Under the pieces are notes generated by a model, which made no database searches, was not told the DNA's origin, and saw nothing but the letters and a program-made list of their open reading frames with translations. From Tsukamurella tyrosinosolvens (lineage in GTDB: Bacteria; Actinomycetota; Actinomycetes; Mycobacteriales; Mycobacteriaceae): a stretch of 64,000 nucleotides of DNA. Shown piece by piece: positions 60,601 to 64,000 of the stretch (within the stretch, counting starts at the first letter, position 1; every line of letters starts with the position of its first letter). Location of the stretch: assembly GCF_900104775.1 (NCBI RefSeq), contig NZ_FNSA01000003.1, positions 3,844,001 to 3,908,000 on the forward strand, read 5' to 3'. Position numbers and translations under genes: made by a program.

Positions 60601-60941
60601 GACCGCAGCTCGCCCGACGGGTCGATCCGGTCCACGACGGGCGCCCCGGCCAGCCGGGCGAGCCGCTTGCGCACGCGGATCATCAACTGCTGCGCGGCCT
60701 TCCGGGTGAAGGTGAGGCCGAGCACCTGGTCGGGCGTGACGTAACGGTTCGCGATGAGCCACACGACGCGACCGGCCATCGTCTCCGTCTTGCCCGCGCC
60801 CGCGCCGGCGACGACGAGGCACGGGCCGAGCGGTGCCTCGATGACGGCACGCTGCTCGTCCGTCGGCGCGAAGGCCTGCCCCAGCTCGTGGGCCAGGTCC
60901 ACCGCCGAGATCAGCGGCGCGTGCGGGAATCCCTCAGTCAT
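57600..60941 (-). CDS. adnB: AdnB subunit of the AdnAB helicase-nuclease
   Basis: 1113 residues from the ATG at 60941. A TTG overlapping the adnA stop could add 19 residues. UvrD-like motor: Walker A VVAGAGAGKTET (Lys51), motif II VLLDEYQDTGHAQRMLL, motif III AVGDPIQSIYGWRG, motif VI FYVAVTRTQSVLLLS. A RecB-type nuclease domain follows at the C-terminus: RRGTAFHAWLERRYG, VVRGRMDAVFRDPGGGFTVVDWKTGVRP, with the D...DxK centre. AdnAB resects double-strand breaks in mycobacteria. Both motor and nuclease centres look intact. Confidence 0.95.
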   Translation of the reverse strand: MTEGFPHAPLISAVDLAHELGQAFAPTDEQRAVIEAPLGPCLVVAGAGAGKTETMAGRVVWLIANRYVTPDQVLGLTFTRKAAQQLMIRVRKRLARLAGAPVVDRIDPSGELRSSLRTVEPEISTYHAYAGRLLGDYGMLLPVEPSVRLVSETERWQIAYDVVTGWDEALELDRNPANLTEWVLGLSGALADHLVTPDQLEADDDELERLIGLLPPGPRQRAAPNAALLKAAEVQEQRRRLIPLVRAVAAEMRAREVLDFGSQMGLAAQLALANPDVAGLERARFGAVLLDEYQDTGHAQRMLLASLFGGPAGAAAVTAVGDPIQSIYGWRGASAANLPRFATDFPQADGAPAPRRELLTSWRNPTSALSLANAVSEDLRSRGVPVSELKARPDAPEGDLRIALHSTVIDERDWVADAIAEQWRGRIEAGEEPPTVAVLVRRNADSAGIATALGERGVPVEVVGLGGLLSTPEVQDVVALLRLAVEPLAGTAAMRLLTGPRWQLGAADLRALWNRARRIAHTTGRAAAGAVATPEQLDAALDATLPSESLDAAGLGDAIADPGPDSDYSAAGLGKIRSLDREVRHVRERLGHPLPEVVAEAERVLGVSIETRIRASRQLGGRATGREHLDAFADVVVSYAERPTATLPGLLAFLAAAEKVEGGLTPGDVEVATDRVQVLTVHSAKGLEWDVVAVPHLSEGIFPSNRALPTWLSTPAELQPNLRGDLAEPGGSVDDGPARSAPGAGDGVPRLDLDGCNNRKDLEDALDAHRTALKGMNMHEDERLFYVAVTRTQSVLLLSGHYWSEDVKTPKAPSRFLVAARDHAPDAVVEWAGELLEDAPNPLETEPIRLPWPRDFLGAHRAEVDAGAELVLAELDRGAAEPDPEEPDPYGWAAEVTALLAERARQAQAELEVAVPREVSVSQLVELRRSPATFASRLRRPVPFKPNPYARRGTAFHAWLERRYGASRLLDLDELPGAADGDAGADENLALLQRRFEESEWAARTPVDIEVPFEIAAAGTVVRGRMDAVFRDPGGGFTVVDWKTGVRPTEPADERAAAVQLAAYRLAWARLRDVPVDDVRAAFFYVRSGETVAPSDLLEHQGLADLITSAGEG

Positions 60942-60994
60942 CGACGACGCTCCGCTCCCCGCGGCCCGCCATCCCGGTCGCCCTCCGCACCGCG

Positions 60995-63900
60995 TCAATC
61001 ATCGGTCACTGCCCTCCCCTTGTCCACGACCGGGCAGCACGACGCCACCGCGCAGTACTGGCACGAGGCGTTCAGCGTCGCGGGGAATTCCGGCCCCCGG
61101 GTGCGGCGCGCGGCCTCGCGGATCACGCCGAGCCATTCGTCCACGTCGGTCGGGGTGAGCGCGTCCTGCTCGCGGACGGTGGCGCCGGTCTTGTTGTGCG
61201 CCTTCGCGACGTACACCAGTTTGCCGCCGCCGGGCGTCTCCGGGACGCCGCCGATCCCGCCGTGCGCGAGCGCCACCTGGTAGGTGCGCAGCTGCGCCTG
61301 CGCCTGCCCCTCGGCCTGCGTGGGCAGGGTGCGCCCCGTCTTCACGTCCACCACGACGGCACGCCCGAGCGGGTCGCGTTCGAGCCGGTCGATCCGGCCA
61401 CGGATCCGCACGTCCGGCTCCTCGCCGCCGCCCTCGATCACCGCGTCGACGCCGATCTCCACACCAGCCTCGGTGAGCTCGCCGCGGCTGCCGGCCAGCC
61501 ACGACCGGAAGGACTCCAGCATCTCCTCGGTACGCGCCAGCTCCCGCTGAGCGAACCAGTCCGCCTCGAGATCCACGCGGTCCCAGACCTTCTCCAGCGA
61601 GCGGGTCACCTCGTCCTTCGGGATCCGGCCCGCGACGGCCTGCACCAGGGTGTGCACGAGGTTGCCCGTGGCCTGCTTGGCGGAGTCGCCGTCGCTACCG
61701 CCGAACCGCTCCAGCATCCAGCGCAGCGCGCACGCGGAGAGCGACTCGACGTTCGACGGGGACAGCGCCACCGGCCCGTCCTCCGGCGACCACAGCGGGT
61801 CGTCGGTGCTCGCCCCGGCCACGCCGTACCAGCTGTCGGGGTGCGCCCCCGGGACGCGATCGGCGGCGAGGCGGGCGAGCTGGCGCGCCGCGTGGGCGCG
61901 TTCCTCCGGCTCGCGCTCGGGATCGCAGGCGGCGGTGCGGAGGACGGCGACGAGGGTCCGCAGGTCCAGCGAGGCCGACGGTGCGCTCTCGACCGCGGGC
62001 GTGTAGGTCTCCGGGTCCTCGTCTCCCGAGGGCGCGATGCCCTGCAGGAACCGGGAGGGCACGAGGTCGCCGTCGCCGTCCGCGGTGTCGACCGCCGTGA
62101 TGAGCAGTGTGCGCCGGGCCCGCGAGCAGGCGACGAGCAGGAGCCGCCGCTCCTCCGCGAGCAGCGGCAGCGACCGCGAGACCGTGGGGAGCGCCGCAGG
62201 ATCCATCCCGTCGAGCGCGTCCAGCAGTTCGTCGGTGCCGAGCAGGCCGCCGCGGCGCCGCAGGTTCGGCCAGCGCCCCTCCTGCACGCCGGCGACGGCG
62301 ACGACGTCCCACTCCCGCCCGACGGTGCTGTGCGCCGACAGCAGCGTCACGCCCGGGACGGTGGCCTGCCCGCTGCGGCCGCGCGCGCGGTCGGACCGCG
62401 GGATCTGCAGCTGCTCCAGGTATTCGACGAAGGCGCTCACGGAGGCAGTGGGCAGGGTGTCGGTGAAGTCGGCGGCGGAATCGAACAGGCCCATCACCGC
62501 GTCGAGGTCGCGGTCCGCCTGATCGCCGAGGGTGCCGCCGCGGAGCGCGAGTGCGCCCCAGCGGGCCGCCAGGCCGGTGGCCGCCCACGCGGCCCACAGC
62601 ACCTCCTCGACGGTGCCGTGCTCGGCTGCGGCGCCGGCGGCGCGCACGGCGGCGAGCACCCGCTCCACAGGCTCGGCTTCGAGTTCGGTGAGTACCGCCT
62701 TGTAGGGCGCGAACTCGGCGGCGCCGGTGAGCACCGCGGTGAGGATCTCGGCGGAGCCGCGGTCCTCCGCGGGATCGGCGCGACGCACCGCCCGCCGCAC
62801 CCGGCGCAGCGTCAGCGGGTCACCGCCGCCGACGGGGCCGGACAGCAGCGTGACGGCCTCCGCCGGGTCGAGGCCCTCCGGGGCGACGGCGGCGCGCAGC
62901 ACGAGGAGCAGGGCGTGCACGGCGCGCTGCCGCGCGAGCGGGACGTCGTCCGCGGGGACGGTGACCGGCACGCCCGCGTAGGCCAGCGCGCGGCGCAGCG
63001 GCGCGATCGACGCGGAGACCGATCGCACGACGACGGCCATGTCCTCCCACGGGACGCCGCCGAGGACGTGTTCGCGCCGCAGCATCGCCGCGATCGCGTC
63101 GGCCTCCTTCGCGGGTGTCGAGAACAGCCGGACGGACGCGGTGCCGGGCCGCGGCCGCTCGGGCGCGACCGCCCCGAACCTATGGGGCAGGCGCGCGGAG
63201 ATGCGGTTCACGGAGCCCGCCACCTCCTCCCCGAAGCGGAAGCTGCGCTCGAGCAGCACGTCCCGTTCCGGCGTGACGTCGAGGTTCTGCAGGAACCTGG
63301 TGCTCGCGCCGCGGAAGGAGTTGACCGCCTGATCCGGGTCGCCCGCGATCACGGTGAGCTCCGTGCCCGTGCCGAGCAGCCGGATCAGCGCCGAGGCCAG
63401 CGGATCGAGGTTCTGCGCATCGTCGACCAGCAGGAACCGGATCCGCTCGCGCTGCTGGGCGAGCAGCGCGTCGTCGGACGCCAGGGCCGTGACGGCGGCG
63501 TCGATGAGCTCCGCGGCGTCCACCGCCGGGGCGACGGCCCGCTCCCCGGCGAGACCGACGGAGCCGCGCAGCAGCGTGGTCTCCTGGTACTCGCGCAGCG
63601 CGGTCGCCGCGGCGAGCCACTCCCCGCGGTTGTACCGGCGGGCGAGGTCCTCGATCTCGTCCGGGCCCGCGCCCCGCTGCGCGGCCTGCGCGAAAAGGTC
63701 GCGCAGCGCCCCCGCGAAGCCGTGCGTGACCAGCGCGGGCCGCAGCCGCTCCGGCCAGTGGGCGCCGCCGTCCTCGAGGTTGCCGCGCAGCAGCTCCCGC
63801 ACCACCGCGTCCTGCTCCGAGCCGGTGATGAGCCGCGGCGGCGGGCTGCCCGTGCCGGCGGCCTGCAGCCGCAGGACCGCGAACGCCAGCGAGTGCACGG

Positions 63901-64000
63901 TGCGCACCAGCGGCTCCCCCGAGGCGTGCACCCCCTCGCTCCCCGCCAGGACCCGCGCGGACAGCTCGCGGCGCAGCGCGGCCGCGGCCCGCTTGTTGCC
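60995..64000 (-). CDS. adnA: AdnA subunit of the AdnAB helicase-nuclease (5' end outside the window)
   Basis: The frame is open to base 64000, giving 1001 codons. The visible start region (NKRAAAALRRELSARVL, RTVHSLAFAVLRLQA) is helicase motif Ia-Ib, so Walker A lies beyond the edge. Motif II is degenerate-looking (LLVDDAQNLDPLASALIRLL), motif III is VIAGDPDQAVNSFRG. The C-terminal nuclease has RIRGRIDRLERDPLGRAVVVDVKTGRTLP with Gln in AQLRTYQ. An iron-sulfur cysteine cluster follows (NASCQYCAVASCCPVVD). It precedes adnB with a 53-base gap, as in Rv3202c-Rv3201c. Confidence 0.94.
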   Translation of the reverse strand, partial: GNKRAAAALRRELSARVLAGSEGVHASGEPLVRTVHSLAFAVLRLQAAGTGSPPPRLITGSEQDAVVRELLRGNLEDGGAHWPERLRPALVTHGFAGALRDLFAQAAQRGAGPDEIEDLARRYNRGEWLAAATALREYQETTLLRGSVGLAGERAVAPAVDAAELIDAAVTALASDDALLAQQRERIRFLLVDDAQNLDPLASALIRLLGTGTELTVIAGDPDQAVNSFRGASTRFLQNLDVTPERDVLLERSFRFGEEVAGSVNRISARLPHRFGAVAPERPRPGTASVRLFSTPAKEADAIAAMLRREHVLGGVPWEDMAVVVRSVSASIAPLRRALAYAGVPVTVPADDVPLARQRAVHALLLVLRAAVAPEGLDPAEAVTLLSGPVGGGDPLTLRRVRRAVRRADPAEDRGSAEILTAVLTGAAEFAPYKAVLTELEAEPVERVLAAVRAAGAAAEHGTVEEVLWAAWAATGLAARWGALALRGGTLGDQADRDLDAVMGLFDSAADFTDTLPTASVSAFVEYLEQLQIPRSDRARGRSGQATVPGVTLLSAHSTVGREWDVVAVAGVQEGRWPNLRRRGGLLGTDELLDALDGMDPAALPTVSRSLPLLAEERRLLLVACSRARRTLLITAVDTADGDGDLVPSRFLQGIAPSGDEDPETYTPAVESAPSASLDLRTLVAVLRTAACDPEREPEERAHAARQLARLAADRVPGAHPDSWYGVAGASTDDPLWSPEDGPVALSPSNVESLSACALRWMLERFGGSDGDSAKQATGNLVHTLVQAVAGRIPKDEVTRSLEKVWDRVDLEADWFAQRELARTEEMLESFRSWLAGSRGELTEAGVEIGVDAVIEGGGEEPDVRIRGRIDRLERDPLGRAVVVDVKTGRTLPTQAEGQAQAQLRTYQVALAHGGIGGVPETPGGGKLVYVAKAHNKTGATVREQDALTPTDVDEWLGVIREAARRTRGPEFPATLNASCQYCAVASCCPVVDKGRAVTDD

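Noticed and set aside
57090-61283. A 1397-codon plus-strand frame opposite adnB
   Set aside because: Composition is Arg/Gly/Val repeats with no domain, and it is the antisense of a clear helicase-nuclease gene.

Overview
The window is about 70% GC chromosomal DNA from a mycolic-acid actinobacterium (order Mycobacteriales). The evidence is the gene order prfB-mscS-(Pro-rich membrane protein)-ftsE-ftsX-smpB-ssrA, a fadE24/fadE23-like pair, and a long block UPF0182 / PDZ protease / DUF2342 / ABC1 kinase / whiB7 / uvrD2 / mycoredoxin / nudC / K+ channel / adnB / adnA, which matches the M. tuberculosis Rv3193c-Rv3202c order. A secreted Rpf lysozyme-like protein and two F420-type oxidoreductases fit. 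The genus cannot be fixed from the sequence; a Tsukamurella- or Gordonia-like genome is my guess.

Region by region. (1) 1-6.5 kb: a catabolic cluster (GntP permease, KDPG aldolase, D-aminoacylase-type deacylase, D-serine-dehydratase/D-threonine-aldolase-type PLP enzyme, PfkB sugar-acid kinase, IclR regulator, RidA). Together these give a complete route N-acetyl-D-glucosaminate -> D-glucosaminate -> KDG -> KDPG -> pyruvate + glyceraldehyde 3-phosphate. (2) 6.6-9.8 kb: a CDF metal exporter, two convergent secreted lipases (one with an IdeR-type iron box) and an excalibur-domain protein. (3) 9.8-16.5 kb: tmRNA, smpB, ftsX, ftsE, mscS and prfB, then a TauE/SafE permease. (4) 16.6-20.2 kb: a HisN-type phosphatase and two acyl-CoA dehydrogenases. 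(5) 20.3-29.6 kb: a NarL-type two-component system and its likely target, an MMPL transporter gene split by a 3.7-kb ISL3-family composite element with an 8-bp target duplication. The element carries a GlxA-type regulator and an ABM-domain protein. Without the element the transporter reads as one frame of about 1180 codons whose C-terminus is a degenerate tRNA-guanine transglycosylase domain, an unusual fusion. (6) 29.6-35.6 kb: rpf with a long leader and a Crp-like site, an AmpG-like MFS protein, GNAT, TauE, DUF3060, LLM oxidoreductase, an acetyltransferase and initiator tRNA-Met. (7) 35.7-64 kb: the conserved Rv3193c-Rv3202c-like block. It is interrupted by a MarR/VOC pair, a CoA-transferase/acyl-CoA dehydrogenase pair and an iron-regulated siderophore-interacting protein divergent from whiB7. 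It ends inside adnA.

Regulation visible in the sequence includes Crp-like palindromes (three), IdeR boxes (two), a WhiB7-type promoter with an upstream ORF and attenuator-like leader, a perfect MarR-type palindrome, and a NarL-type palindrome shared by the sensor kinase and MMPL promoters. No rRNA genes, CRISPR arrays or prophage structural genes were seen.
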